Source: CAYRJD01 sp965212125
GTDB lineage: Bacteria; Actinomycetota; Acidimicrobiia; Acidimicrobiales; Poriferisodalaceae
Direction: 5' to 3'
Assembly: GCA_965212125.1 (NCBI GenBank)
Contig: OZ243045.1
Coordinates: 620,001-684,000, forward strand
Length of the DNA: 64,000 nucleotides
The notes under the pieces are model-generated. The model made no database searches. It had not been told where the DNA came from and worked only from the letters and a program-made list of their open reading frames with translations. Positions 33,958 through 42,235 of this stretch are shown here, piece by piece. Positions within the stretch are counted from its first letter, which is position 1. Each line of letters starts with the position of its first letter. The position numbers and the translations under genes were made by a program.

Positions 33958-36954
33958 CTAGTAGTTCTCGCGGATGTATGCGTACGCCCGCTCGTACAGT
34001 TCGCCGGTCGGCGGAAACTGGAACTTGTGCAACACCTTCTGAAGCTCCCGCCGAACTAGTTGATCACCAGGATGCGAGGTCTGCCAGCCGTGCCCACGAA
34101 TCGGCTCCACGATCGCATCCACCTCTTCAACAACTTGCTCCACCACGACGGCTCGCTCGGCCGGCCCGTACTCCGCAAATATCTGAGTGAGCGCCCCCTG
34201 ATTCGGGTTCAGAACCTTGATCTCGTCCAGTCGCCCCTCATCGTCGGCTCGCTCGGCCCGCACTAGCTCACGAGCGACATCCATCAAGTTCTCTAGAAAT
34301 TTCGCAGACGCCTCAGCGGTGGCAATCTTTGTCGCTCGCAGCCTTTCAAGCCGCTCGGACAAACTGCGCCACACCCGATGCGGGTCTGTGCCTTCCACCC
34401 GTCGCCGAATGCGTTCCTCCAAACGATCCAGCACCTCAACGGCACTAGGCGGCGGCTTGGGAACCACCGGATCAGGAATGAGCTTGTTGTCTTGCAGGTA
34501 TCTGAGCGCCTCGGCATCAAGCGGAACCTTGTCCAAGGCGGTGCTGTCAATGGTTATCCCGGTGATGTTTTCGTGCACGATCGCCATGGTCTTCGCACCA
34601 AGTCGATGCCACAAAACCGAGCTGGCAAAGTTTGACTTTTGGAGCGCTACGTACACCCTTGCAAGAAATCGATACCGCTCTTCATGGGGTTTCAAGCGCA
34701 GATTCGGATACAGAAACTCAAACAACCCCTGGCAGTACATGAACTCTTGGGCGAACTCCTGCCGCATCTCGTCACTGTTGATGATGTCCAAGGCCGCAAA
34801 AATCTGATCCAACAGGGGCAGGGCCAGATCAATCTGGCTGAACCTCTCCATCGCAGCGTCAACAGAATCAAAAAGCTCGTCCAGCAAAATCTCAATGTTG
34901 CCTTCGCTCTGTTTGGCCCGAGCAGTGGGCTTGGTGGCGACCGCCTTGACAAGCTCCTCACCTATTCCCACATAATCAACGACCAGGCCGTGCAGCTTTT
35001 CCTGCCCGGTGAGCGGATTAGTCCAGCGCCGATTGGTGCGACAAACGGCCTGAAACAAAGTGTGCGCCCTCAAAGGCTTATCCAAATACAGCACACCTTC
35101 GATAGGCGCATCGAATCCGGTCAGCAATTTGGCGGTGACGATTAGAAACTTCAACGGGTCGTCAATATCACGAAACCGATTTTTGACGGCAGCCTCCCGC
35201 GCTCTGTCAAGATCCCACTGGCTCCATTCCTGCGGGTCGTCTTTAACGGTCGTCATCACCACGGCGGCTTCCTCGCCGGGCTGAAGAAGCTCGCTTATCG
35301 CTTCGTGATAGGCGACGCAGGCCCCGCGGTCGTAGGCGACTATCTGAGCTTTCAGCCCGAGCGGAGCGATGCGGCTTCGGTAGTGGTCCACGATGTCCTT
35401 GCAGACGGCTTTGACACGCTTGTCGTTTTTCACCAACACAGAAAAATGCGAGGCCTTCTTGCCGAGCTGTTCCCGCTCCTCCTCGTCAAGATTCTCCTCG
35501 TCGGCCAGCGCGTCAAACTCCTGCTGGACAGTTTCCGCATCAAACTGGAAATCAACCAGACGAGTTTCAACGTGAACGGGCAAAGTGGCACCGTCAAAGA
35601 TTGAGCGTTCAACTGAGTAGTGATTGAGTACGCCGTCAGGATCGTCAGGGTCTCCGAACAGATCCCAAGTGTTCTGGTCTTCGGATGCGATGGGCGTGCC
35701 GGTTAGGCCGATGAACTTAGCGTTCGGCAACGCTGTGCGCATGTCTAAACCGAGCCGGCCCTCTTGCGTCCGGTGGGCTTCGTCAACCATCACCACGATG
35801 TTGCGCCCTTCATTTAGCAGGCCAGCGTCTTTGAATCGGAAAATCGTTGTGACGATTACTCCGATGGAGCCCTCCGATAGCAACTGCTGCAGCTCTGCTT
35901 TCGTTCGTGCAACTTTCAAGCCAGCGATGTCAACGGATTTGAACTCCTCGGACGTTTGATCGATCAGATCCAGCCGGTCAAGCACGATCACGATGGTTGG
36001 GGCGTCGTGAGCGGTGACATGTCGCAGTTTCGCAGCCGCATATGCCATTGCAAACGTCTTGCCCGAGCCCTGGTGCTGCCAGACGAGCCCTTGCTTTTTG
36101 ATCGGGTCTAGATAACGATCAACAATCGCCGCGACCGCTTCAACCTGTGGGTAGCGCGGGATGATTTTTTGCCGCACCGCACCGCTTGAAGTGGGGCGAG
36201 ACAGATAGAACGTAAAGTGCCGCAGGATGTCCAGCACCATCTCAGGCGTCAGAAGCAGCTCTGCGGAGCGCATAACCGATGGCAAACCCTCAGGCTCAAT
36301 TTGATCGGTGGTTTTGGACCAGTTCTGCCACATCTCTGGCGGTTGGTGAATCGCCCCGAAGCGGAAGTCACGCCCGTCGGTGGCAAACGACAACACGTTC
36401 GGTACAAAAAATGCGGGTGTCTTCTTTTCGTAGGCAATGTGGATGTCGGTTGCCGCGTTGAACCATGATTTGGTTTTGGTGGGCGCTTTGGTTTCGCCCA
36501 CAACCAGCGGCAAGCCGTTAACCCACAGCACGATGTCGTAGCGGCGATGCTCACGGCCAGCGTGAAACGTCGCCTCGGCTGTTACCCGCAAGGTGTTTGA
36601 TCGTGGGTTGTCAAAATCAATTAGCCGAACCGCTGTGTGCTGATCCGTGCCTATGTATTGGTGGGTACGGCGACCGCACAGCCATTTAGCGAACTGCTCA
36701 TTGGAAGCCACCAAGCCGTCGTTGTGTATTGCTGATAATGCCGTCCGCAATCGAGCCGAGATCTCTTCGGCGCGGTCGGGTTGTTCTGCGATTTCCGGGT
36801 TAAGCCGAATCAGCGCTGGTTGCAGATCGTCAAATCGGATTACATCTTGGAAGGGCCTGCCGAGTTCTTCGTCATCGATCGTCAGATCCCAGCCCAGTTT
36901 CGCAAGGCGCTTGCATAGGCCGTGCTGGACTTCCTTCTCTGGCAGGTAGCTCAT
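33958..36954 (-). CDS. hsdR: type I restriction enzyme R subunit
   Basis: HsdR is the ATP-driven DNA translocase and nuclease of the type I complex. The 998-residue protein has the PD-(D/E)xK nuclease site at Asp140, Glu154 and Lys156 (V-G-E-T-K-A-P), Walker A QHQGSGKTFAMAY (about 297), the DEAH-type VMVDEAHRTQEG, GLTGTP, and a helicase C region with LLTGFDAP and the CRTNR motif. The C-terminal helices should bind the methylase. Its ATG overlaps the half-hsdS stop (ATGA), so translation is coupled. A scrap of the same 3' end is found at 27066-27140. Confidence 0.93.
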   Translation of the reverse strand: MSYLPEKEVQHGLCKRLAKLGWDLTIDDEELGRPFQDVIRFDDLQPALIRLNPEIAEQPDRAEEISARLRTALSAIHNDGLVASNEQFAKWLCGRRTHQYIGTDQHTAVRLIDFDNPRSNTLRVTAEATFHAGREHRRYDIVLWVNGLPLVVGETKAPTKTKSWFNAATDIHIAYEKKTPAFFVPNVLSFATDGRDFRFGAIHQPPEMWQNWSKTTDQIEPEGLPSVMRSAELLLTPEMVLDILRHFTFYLSRPTSSGAVRQKIIPRYPQVEAVAAIVDRYLDPIKKQGLVWQHQGSGKTFAMAYAAAKLRHVTAHDAPTIVIVLDRLDLIDQTSEEFKSVDIAGLKVARTKAELQQLLSEGSIGVIVTTIFRFKDAGLLNEGRNIVVMVDEAHRTQEGRLGLDMRTALPNAKFIGLTGTPIASEDQNTWDLFGDPDDPDGVLNHYSVERSIFDGATLPVHVETRLVDFQFDAETVQQEFDALADEENLDEEEREQLGKKASHFSVLVKNDKRVKAVCKDIVDHYRSRIAPLGLKAQIVAYDRGACVAYHEAISELLQPGEEAAVVMTTVKDDPQEWSQWDLDRAREAAVKNRFRDIDDPLKFLIVTAKLLTGFDAPIEGVLYLDKPLRAHTLFQAVCRTNRRWTNPLTGQEKLHGLVVDYVGIGEELVKAVATKPTARAKQSEGNIEILLDELFDSVDAAMERFSQIDLALPLLDQIFAALDIINSDEMRQEFAQEFMYCQGLFEFLYPNLRLKPHEERYRFLARVYVALQKSNFASSVLWHRLGAKTMAIVHENITGITIDSTALDKVPLDAEALRYLQDNKLIPDPVVPKPPPSAVEVLDRLEERIRRRVEGTDPHRVWRSLSERLERLRATKIATAEASAKFLENLMDVARELVRAERADDEGRLDEIKVLNPNQGALTQIFAEYGPAERAVVVEQVVEEVDAIVEPIRGHGWQTSHPGDQLVRRELQKVLHKFQFPPTGELYERAYAYIRENY

Positions 36955-37535
36955 ACCGATTCCAGCAAGGCGTCGTAGGAGTCGGGGATTTCGCGTGCGC
37001 CAGACAGCAATTCGGATAGCACGCCCTCCCGCATGCTGCGTGTGCTATCCAGCGTCGCCTCAGTTACCTGCAGCATCTCATCTACACCACCGACAAGCCC
37101 TGTAGCAAGTTTCACTATCCGTTCTTGCTCCACAACCGGTGGGAGCATGATTGAAAACCCTCTGAGGTTCTTAGCCGTGATGCCCGCAAATACCCCACCA
37201 GCAGTCGATCTGTTCAGTCGCTCAGTCTCCGATTGCATAGCAAGCCGAATGAACTGGTTCGTAGCTCGCTCAGAGCTGCGAATAGCTGCTAGTCCACGTC
37301 CGATTGCCAAGCGTTGGTCAGCAAAATTGGTACCACCCACGGGTGCCCTGACACTGATCAAAAGGTTTCCCACCTCGACTACTCGGGTAGGTGCTGAGCA
37401 GTAGCGGACAGGGCTCGGGAAATGCGCGCCGAACTCCGCGCTGCCTTGTAAGAACGGAAGACCCTCTCCGTTTTTGTTGCAAGTCTTGCCCGGTGGGGAC
37501 TGTCCCATCAACACTTCTGCAACGTCACCGATCAT
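36951..37535 (-). CDS. hsdS: half-size type I specificity subunit (one TRD)
   Basis: The 194-residue protein has a single target-recognition domain beginning IGDVAEVLMGQSPPGKT and one conserved helical repeat (MLPPVVEQERIVKLATGLVG to SMREGVLSELLSG). Half-size HsdS proteins can dimerise to make a working specificity subunit. Its ATG overlaps the stop of the full-length hsdS (TAATG). The same frame read upstream gives E-R-W-C-Q-V before the ATG, the usual W-x-x-V lead-in to a TRD. It therefore looks like the third TRD of a once continuous gene, cut off by a 2-bp frame change at an (AG)4 run. Confidence 0.82.
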   Translation of the reverse strand: MIGDVAEVLMGQSPPGKTCNKNGEGLPFLQGSAEFGAHFPSPVRYCSAPTRVVEVGNLLISVRAPVGGTNFADQRLAIGRGLAAIRSSERATNQFIRLAMQSETERLNRSTAGGVFAGITAKNLRGFSIMLPPVVEQERIVKLATGLVGGVDEMLQVTEATLDSTRSMREGVLSELLSGAREIPDSYDALLESV

Positions 37536-38683
37536 TACCTGACACCACCTCTCTCTGGTGGTGTCAAGAGATCAGTGAGGAGCGCTTGGCGCACCATGCG
37601 CGCCGTTTCTAATAACTGATCTAAGGCTTCGGTGTAGGTATTGAAGGATTCAGTGAGTGACTCAGTCAGCTTCACGATCCGCTGTTGTTCTTCTAGAGGG
37701 GGGAGCGAGAAAAGGTAGCTCGCAACATCCATTGCCTTTATTGTTGGGTAAGTAGACCCAGTTACGCGAGCTTCTAGGTGCTCGGTAAATCTTGTGGCTC
37801 TGACAACGGCCCAAATGTAGGCGGGGAGAGCGACCTGTTTGGCTCTTAATACCGTAAATCCTGTTGTGGCGACCTCGCCATTAAGCTCTGAGGGGACACG
37901 GGCTAGCTTCCTCAGATTGGGTCGAACGTTAGAAATGAGTACATCATTGGCTCTTATAACGCGTTGAGCGCTGGTTGGCGCATCTTTCAATGCAAACTCA
38001 CTCACCTCAGCAAGGTTGATACCTTTTTCTGGTACAATGCAGCCAATCTCTACATACCTGATGCTTTGGTTGTCATCCCACTCACGAACAGATTCAGGAT
38101 TGATGTCAACGATGTCTCCCAGTGTTACCTGTTGCCAATTCTCAGCCATATCAGGAGACTTCAGGAGATCCGACAACAATGATTGGCGAACTGCTTTGGT
38201 GGCTTTGAGCTGTTGTTTAAGCGTTTTGATGTACGAGCCGAAGGACTCAGTGATTGCTTCACTGTGCTCAACGATCCATCGTTGTTCGCGGGGGGGGGGT
38301 ATAGGAACTACTTGCTGAGCAAGTACTTTTTTACTGACATAGGGCTGGCCGGTCCCGCGCCTGACAGCGTTCAAGTTCAGAGACACGTCAAGCCAATAGT
38401 GCAGGTATGCAGGAAGCGCTTGGGTGTTGGCGATTATGGCAAAGGCATTGTTGTTCACCCAGCAAGGGTCAACGGAGTATTGAACTGCACCTGCGTAGGC
38501 ACCCACAGCAGCCATGATTGACAAGGGTCCCTCAAAGAGTGCTTCGGTGTGAGATCCCATTACTGAGTTAGCGCCATAAACGGTGAATGCGCCTCCATGG
38601 GCGTAAATCTCTTTCTTGAGATACTTGCCAGGCTGAAACTGGCAGATTTCACCAAGCGGTAGTTCAGTCCAATCGTCACGCAT
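37535..38683 (-). CDS. hsdS: type I specificity subunit with two TRDs and an internal C10 tract
   Basis: Start: the ATG at 38683 overlaps the hsdM stop by 8 bp. The 382-residue protein holds TRD1 (about 1-127), a conserved repeat (PIPPPREQRWIVEHSEAI to SLLSDLL), TRD2 (from NWQQVTLGDIVDINPE) and a second repeat (SLPPLEEQQRIVKLTESL to ALLTDLL). A run of ten C on the coding strand (38290-38299) encodes the P-P-P of the first repeat. One base more gives a stop 7 codons past the Pro run; one base fewer gives a stop within the first repeat. Off-frame variants would keep TRD1 only. The full and half genes together carry three TRDs. Confidence 0.87.
   Translation of the reverse strand: MRDDWTELPLGEICQFQPGKYLKKEIYAHGGAFTVYGANSVMGSHTEALFEGPLSIMAAVGAYAGAVQYSVDPCWVNNNAFAIIANTQALPAYLHYWLDVSLNLNAVRRGTGQPYVSKKVLAQQVVPIPPPREQRWIVEHSEAITESFGSYIKTLKQQLKATKAVRQSLLSDLLKSPDMAENWQQVTLGDIVDINPESVREWDDNQSIRYVEIGCIVPEKGINLAEVSEFALKDAPTSAQRVIRANDVLISNVRPNLRKLARVPSELNGEVATTGFTVLRAKQVALPAYIWAVVRATRFTEHLEARVTGSTYPTIKAMDVASYLFSLPPLEEQQRIVKLTESLTESFNTYTEALDQLLETARMVRQALLTDLLTPPERGGVR
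37549..37556. repeat. (CT)4 dinucleotide run at the hsdS/half-hsdS junction
   Basis: On the coding strand this is (AG)4 within CCACCAGAGAGAGGTGG, just before the full hsdS stop. Loss of one AG unit would join the two specificity genes in one frame through P-E-R-W-C-Q-V-M-I-G-D. The run is short, so slippage would be slower than at the C10 tract. Confidence 0.85.
38290..38299. repeat. G10/C10 homopolymer inside hsdS
   Basis: Ten G on the plus strand (ten C on the coding strand) lie exactly at the TRD1/conserved-region junction of hsdS. With 11 bases the frame reads P-I-P-P-P-P-R-T-T-M-D-R and stops. With nine it runs about 35 codons to a TGA. The full-length frame is the one present here. Confidence 0.95.
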
Positions 38684-40193
38684 ACCCAGCGGCCTTAAGC
38701 CGCACGTCCATAGCTTTCTGGACTTCAGCAAGCTGCTTTTGAGCTTGCCGTAAATCAGTCAGAAGTTCCTTAACGTCAACAATCCCTGCTTCCTCTTGTT
38801 GGATATAGCGCCCGATGCTTAGGTCCCACCCGTTGGCCTTGATTTCACCAATATCAACGGTTATTTGCTTGATGTTGTCATCAATAAAATCAGCACTTTG
38901 ATATGCGCTGAAGATTGCAGCTACGTCATCTTCGTCGAGGATGTTCTGGTTGGTGGCTTTTTGGAAGCGTTGTGAGCAATCAATAATCCGAACCTTGCCT
39001 CTATCCTCAGTATCTTTATTTTTGTGCAGGACTAGTAGACAAACTGAGATATCGGTGTTATAGAAGAGCTTCGGACCTAATCCTATGACGGTTCCCAGCA
39101 AGTCGGCTTCAATGAAGCTTTGCCTAATCTTTCCTACGGCACCACTTCTGAACAGAACTCCGTGGGGCATAACGACACCCACCCGGCCAGTGGTGTCTTT
39201 AGCAGAGGCGACCATGTGTTGCACCCATGCAAAATCCCCTGAGTTTTTGGGAGGGACGCCGCCGTAGTCGGATCGCCTATGCGGATCGTTTGCCCAGCCC
39301 TCATGTCCCCATTCCTTCAATGAAAAGGGAGGGTTAGCAATAACTACGTCAAACTGGTCAAGCTTTCCTTGACTATCAACAAAGAGAGGCTTGCGGAGGG
39401 TGTCGCCTCGGAGGATCTTTGCATCATCAACGTCATGGATGTAAAGATTCATCCGAGCGATTGCCGATGAGGTTTGGTTGATTTCTTGACCATAGAACCG
39501 CATCCGGCTGGTTGATTTGCCAGATCGCTTTATTTCGTTGACTGCTTCTATCAACATTCCTGCTGACCCGCAGGCTGGGTCATGGATGGTGTCTGTGTCC
39601 CTAGGCGCGAGGATTTTGACTAGAAGCTGAACGACTGACCGAGGCGTGAAGAACTGCCCAGCAGAAGCGACGCTTTCGTCAGCGAATTTTTTGAGGAGAT
39701 ATTCGTACCCTCCACCAAGTAGGTCGTTTGGGACCTCAGCCGACGAGATGGCATATCGACTGAAGTGTTCAATTAACCGCTGAAGCCGTTCGGGTGGCAT
39801 ACGACTTGGATCAGCCCATGGAGCATTACCGAAGATTTCATCTAGCAGCTCCGGATTGGCTTCCTCAATCTTTTGGGTGATCTTTTGTATGGCGACCCCT
39901 TGGTTTTCAGGAAGCTTCCGTAGATCTTTCCAGTGGCAACCTTTGGGAATGTCAAACCTGTGGTAGTTAACTTCTACCTCGGGGGTGAGGTCATCGCCCC
40001 AATCAGCTTTGGCTTTGACGAACTCCTCGTCCCATGTGTCTGATAGCCGCTTGAGGAAAAGCAACGGCAATATGAAATCCCGGAGATTGGCCGGATCAAC
40101 CGGGCCTCGAAGGATGTCAGCGGCTTTCCAAAGCCAGGATTCAAGTTCTTGTTGGGTTAATTGCGGCGGGGGGGGGGTGATATCCGCTGACAC
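38676..40193 (-). CDS. hsdM: type I methyltransferase M subunit with an N-terminal C10 tract
   Basis: HsdM methylates adenine in the bipartite site chosen by HsdS and is needed for restriction. From the GTG at 40193 it is 505 residues; a TTG at 40259 is an alternative. The N-terminal helical domain (LWKAADILRG, ILPLLFLKRLSD) precedes motif I DPACGSAGM (about 205) and the adenine-methylase motif NPPF (about 288). A C10 run encodes the prolines at codons 6-9. With nine C the frame stops after N (TAA), and with eleven it stops at TGA within 13 codons. No start codon lies shortly after the tract, so slippage should turn the gene off. Confidence 0.92.
   Translation of the reverse strand: MSADITPPPPQLTQQELESWLWKAADILRGPVDPANLRDFILPLLFLKRLSDTWDEEFVKAKADWGDDLTPEVEVNYHRFDIPKGCHWKDLRKLPENQGVAIQKITQKIEEANPELLDEIFGNAPWADPSRMPPERLQRLIEHFSRYAISSAEVPNDLLGGGYEYLLKKFADESVASAGQFFTPRSVVQLLVKILAPRDTDTIHDPACGSAGMLIEAVNEIKRSGKSTSRMRFYGQEINQTSSAIARMNLYIHDVDDAKILRGDTLRKPLFVDSQGKLDQFDVVIANPPFSLKEWGHEGWANDPHRRSDYGGVPPKNSGDFAWVQHMVASAKDTTGRVGVVMPHGVLFRSGAVGKIRQSFIEADLLGTVIGLGPKLFYNTDISVCLLVLHKNKDTEDRGKVRIIDCSQRFQKATNQNILDEDDVAAIFSAYQSADFIDDNIKQITVDIGEIKANGWDLSIGRYIQQEEAGIVDVKELLTDLRQAQKQLAEVQKAMDVRLKAAGYA
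40168..40177. repeat. G10/C10 homopolymer at the 5' end of hsdM
   Basis: Ten G on the plus strand lie 16-25 bases inside the hsdM coding region, counted from the GTG at 40193. Both single-base variants give immediate stops (within 13 codons). It is the same length as the tract in hsdS. Outside these two and the two promoter tracts, I found no G or C run longer than six bases in the window. Confidence 0.95.
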
Positions 40194-40213
40194 TTGCCCT
40201 GAGCCTTGCTCTA

Positions 40214-40416
40214 GCGGGCGCGCGCGGCGGCTAAGTGGGGGCGTGCCGCGGCGCAGCAAGGAGCTATCACATCAACTGCTGTGCCTGGCATGCGAGTGAA
40301 AGCTAGCGCAAAAGGAGGAAGGCTTGCTTTTAAAGTGTGGAGTTGAGTGGAATAAGACCCTTGATTTTCGTGCTTTTGCGAGCGCGCGAGAGGACTAAGC
40401 GGGCGCGTGGCGCAGC
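40214..40416. repeat. imperfect direct repeat upstream of hsdM
   Basis: The GCG-rich segment at 40214-40257 and that at 40378-40416 share the pattern GCG-R-GCGCGCG...CTAAG-Y-GGG-S-GCGTG...GCGCAGC. The first overlaps the region just upstream of the hsdM GTG, which supports non-coding status there. The gap 40194-40488 holds no gene; an A/T-richer stretch at 40318-40375 probably carries the hsdM promoter. A role in integration beside the tRNA is possible but not shown. Confidence 0.45.
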
Positions 40417-40488
40417 CCGCCAGGTGCTGTGGCATCGGTTGCTAGCTCAGGCGAGGGGATGAGAGCCATCGCGTTCAGTGCTGAAATG

Positions 40489-40561
40489 TGGAGCTAAGGG
40501 GAATCGAACCCCTGACCTCTTCCATGCCATGGAAGCGCTCTACCAACTGAGCTATAGCCCC
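40489..40561 (-). tRNA. tRNA-Ala (anticodon GGC)
   Basis: The minus strand folds as a complete cloverleaf of 73 nt: acceptor GGGGCTA/TAGCTCC, D arm AGCTCAGTTGGTAGAGC, anticodon stem CTTCC/GGAAG with loop ATGGCAT giving anticodon GGC (reads GCC/GCU Ala codons), and a T arm GGGGTTCGATTCCCC. The discriminator is A and the CCA end is not encoded. It borders the defence island, a common integration spot. Confidence 0.96.
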
Positions 40562-40655
40562 GTGCTGAGGGCTACGCCTCGCGGAACTGTGAAATCTAAC
40601 GGCATCGCAACCCGGCGCAATGCCAGTTACCTGCAACAGCGCCCCAGGCGCGACA

Positions 40656-41042
40656 ATGGCAGATATGAGTATTGAAGTAGACGTATCCAAACTCGGCGTT
40701 GAGCTTGAGCGCTTCGGCGCGCAGGCGTACCTGCTCAGCGTCAAGGACGACGCCACCGCGCACATCGCCCATCTCACATTCAGCCTGGCCGATGGCCAAC
40801 TGCGCTGCGGCGCCAGCCGAACCGCCGCCGCGAACGTGGCGGAGCGGCCGCGTGTGTCGGTGCTGTGGCCGCCCTACGAACCTGGTGGCTACTCAATGAT
40901 CGTGGACGGCGACTGCCAGCTGTCTAGCGGCAGCGCGCCGGACGGCGGCGATGAGCTAGTGGTAGCGCCGGTTACCGCAGTGCTGCATCGGCCAGCAGCG
41001 GGATCGTCCGCTGGGTCAGATTGTCAGCCGCTCGGGGAGTAG
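40656..41042 (+). CDS. small pyridoxamine-phosphate-oxidase-like split-barrel protein
   Basis: The 128-residue product from the ATG at 40656 (MADMSIEVDVSKLG) has the pattern of small flavin-reductase or split-barrel proteins: AYLLSVKDDATAHIAHLTF, then RTAAANVAERPRVSVLWPPYEPGGYSMIVDG. That is a beta-strand, an N-x-x-x-R-P-x-V-x-L-x-x-P strand and the I-V-D-G strand. Such proteins bind FMN or F420 and act as reductases or oxidases. The C-terminus is short. It stands alone between the tRNA and a convergent LLM oxidoreductase. The assignment is moderate. Confidence 0.6.
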   Translation: MADMSIEVDVSKLGVELERFGAQAYLLSVKDDATAHIAHLTFSLADGQLRCGASRTAAANVAERPRVSVLWPPYEPGGYSMIVDGDCQLSSGSAPDGGDELVVAPVTAVLHRPAAGSSAGSDCQPLGE

Positions 41043-41084
41043 CGCGGCGGGTCGCCGCTGGCGGGCTAGCAGGTCGCCAGCCGC

Positions 41085-42101
41085 CTAAGCCGCCTTCAGA
41101 TCCTCAAAGATCATGTTCCAGCTACTGGAGTCGCCCTCGTAAGGCGTGTAAAAACTCACCCGATCAACCACATCGCTGTAGCGACCCTTCAGCTCCTTCG
41201 CCACGTCCTTCGGCTCGGCCACCACCGCAAACTCCTTCAAGATGTCGTCGGAAATCAGCTCGCCCATCTCAACCCACTTGCCCTGCTTAGACATCCCGTT
41301 CAGCTCGGTCTGCAAGTCTCCCCAACCATGGCACTCAAGCACAGGCCGATAAGCCGGAGTCGACCCATAAAACGCAATCTGCTGGCGAGTGCTCTGCTCC
41401 GCCTTAGTCATTTGTTCTTCGTTAGCGCCGGTCACGATAAACGACGGCCCAGAAATCGTGATATCGCTCAGCGTGCGCCCGGCCTTCGCCGCCCCACGCT
41501 CAAGTGCCGGAATGGTCTCCTCACGCAGATACTTCTCGGTGGTGAATCCGTGGCACATGAATAGGTCGCAGGTCTCGCCCGCCACCTCGGTCATCAGCTG
41601 CCCGACACCAGCCAGCGCCACCTTGGGCGCGCCGTGCGGATTCACGCCGGGATGAAAGAACGGGCTCATCAGCGTGTGCTGATAAAAGTCGCCCCGAAAA
41701 TCCAGCTTGTCGTCGGTGTTCCAGCTGTGCCAGATGGCCTTGATGGCGAGAATCATCTCACGCATGCGAGCGGCCGGCTTCGACCACTCCATTGAGAAAC
41801 GCTTGGTGATGTGCGGCTTGATCTGGCTGCCCAGCCCCAGAATGAAGCGCCCGCCCGAAAGTGTCTGAATGTCGTTGGCACTGTAAGCCAGCGACATCGG
41901 GTTGCGGGCGAACCCAACCACAATGCTGGTGCCCAACTCAACCTTGTCGGTCACGTGCGCCATGAGCGGCAGCATCGTGAACGGGTCGTGGCTGGTCTCG
42001 GGCACCCACAGCCCGTCATAGCCCAACTCTTCCTGCTTCTGGGCGGACTCCATGATCCCGTCCAGCCCACCGCTTACTCCAATACCGCCGTCTACTTTCA
42101 T
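41085..42101 (-). CDS. LLM-class (F420-type) oxidoreductase
   Basis: The 338-residue protein starts at the ATG at 42101 (MKVDGGIGVSGG). It has the TIM-barrel marks of luciferase-like monooxygenases of the F420 branch: ELGYDGLWVPETSHDPF, VELGTSIVVGFARNPM, and the phrase GGRFILGLGSQIKPHI. These use F420H2 (or FMN) for hydride transfer in oxidation or reduction of many compounds; the substrate is unknown. The 135 bp upstream, shared with the divergent thioredoxin gene, contains an imperfect direct repeat. Confidence 0.83.
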   Translation of the reverse strand: MKVDGGIGVSGGLDGIMESAQKQEELGYDGLWVPETSHDPFTMLPLMAHVTDKVELGTSIVVGFARNPMSLAYSANDIQTLSGGRFILGLGSQIKPHITKRFSMEWSKPAARMREMILAIKAIWHSWNTDDKLDFRGDFYQHTLMSPFFHPGVNPHGAPKVALAGVGQLMTEVAGETCDLFMCHGFTTEKYLREETIPALERGAAKAGRTLSDITISGPSFIVTGANEEQMTKAEQSTRQQIAFYGSTPAYRPVLECHGWGDLQTELNGMSKQGKWVEMGELISDDILKEFAVVAEPKDVAKELKGRYSDVVDRVSFYTPYEGDSSSWNMIFEDLKAA

Positions 42102-42125
42102 GGCCGCCACGCTAGTCGGGTTGGC

Positions 42126-42168
42126 GGGGCGCAGCCGAATAGCCGCCGGGGCGCAGCCGAATAGCCGG
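42126..42168. repeat. 20-bp direct repeat between divergent genes
   Basis: GGGGCGCAGCCGAATAGCCG occurs twice in close succession across about 42126-42168. The unit lies between the start of the LLM oxidoreductase gene and that of the divergent thioredoxin gene. It may be a duplicated regulator site or a neutral tandem duplication. Confidence 0.7.
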
Positions 42169-42235
42169 GCAGCAATAGCCTGGGTCGCTAGCCGGGTACC
42201 TCCGAAGCCAACCGGCGGCGAGCCAGCGAGGAGCC

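Noticed and set aside
25150..40561. Prophage or transposon as carrier of the defence island
   Set aside because: No integrase, transposase, capsid, terminase or terminal inverted repeats are visible.
40475..40777. Open frames running over the tRNA-Ala
   Set aside because: The translated sequence is simply the tRNA read as protein, a common artefact.
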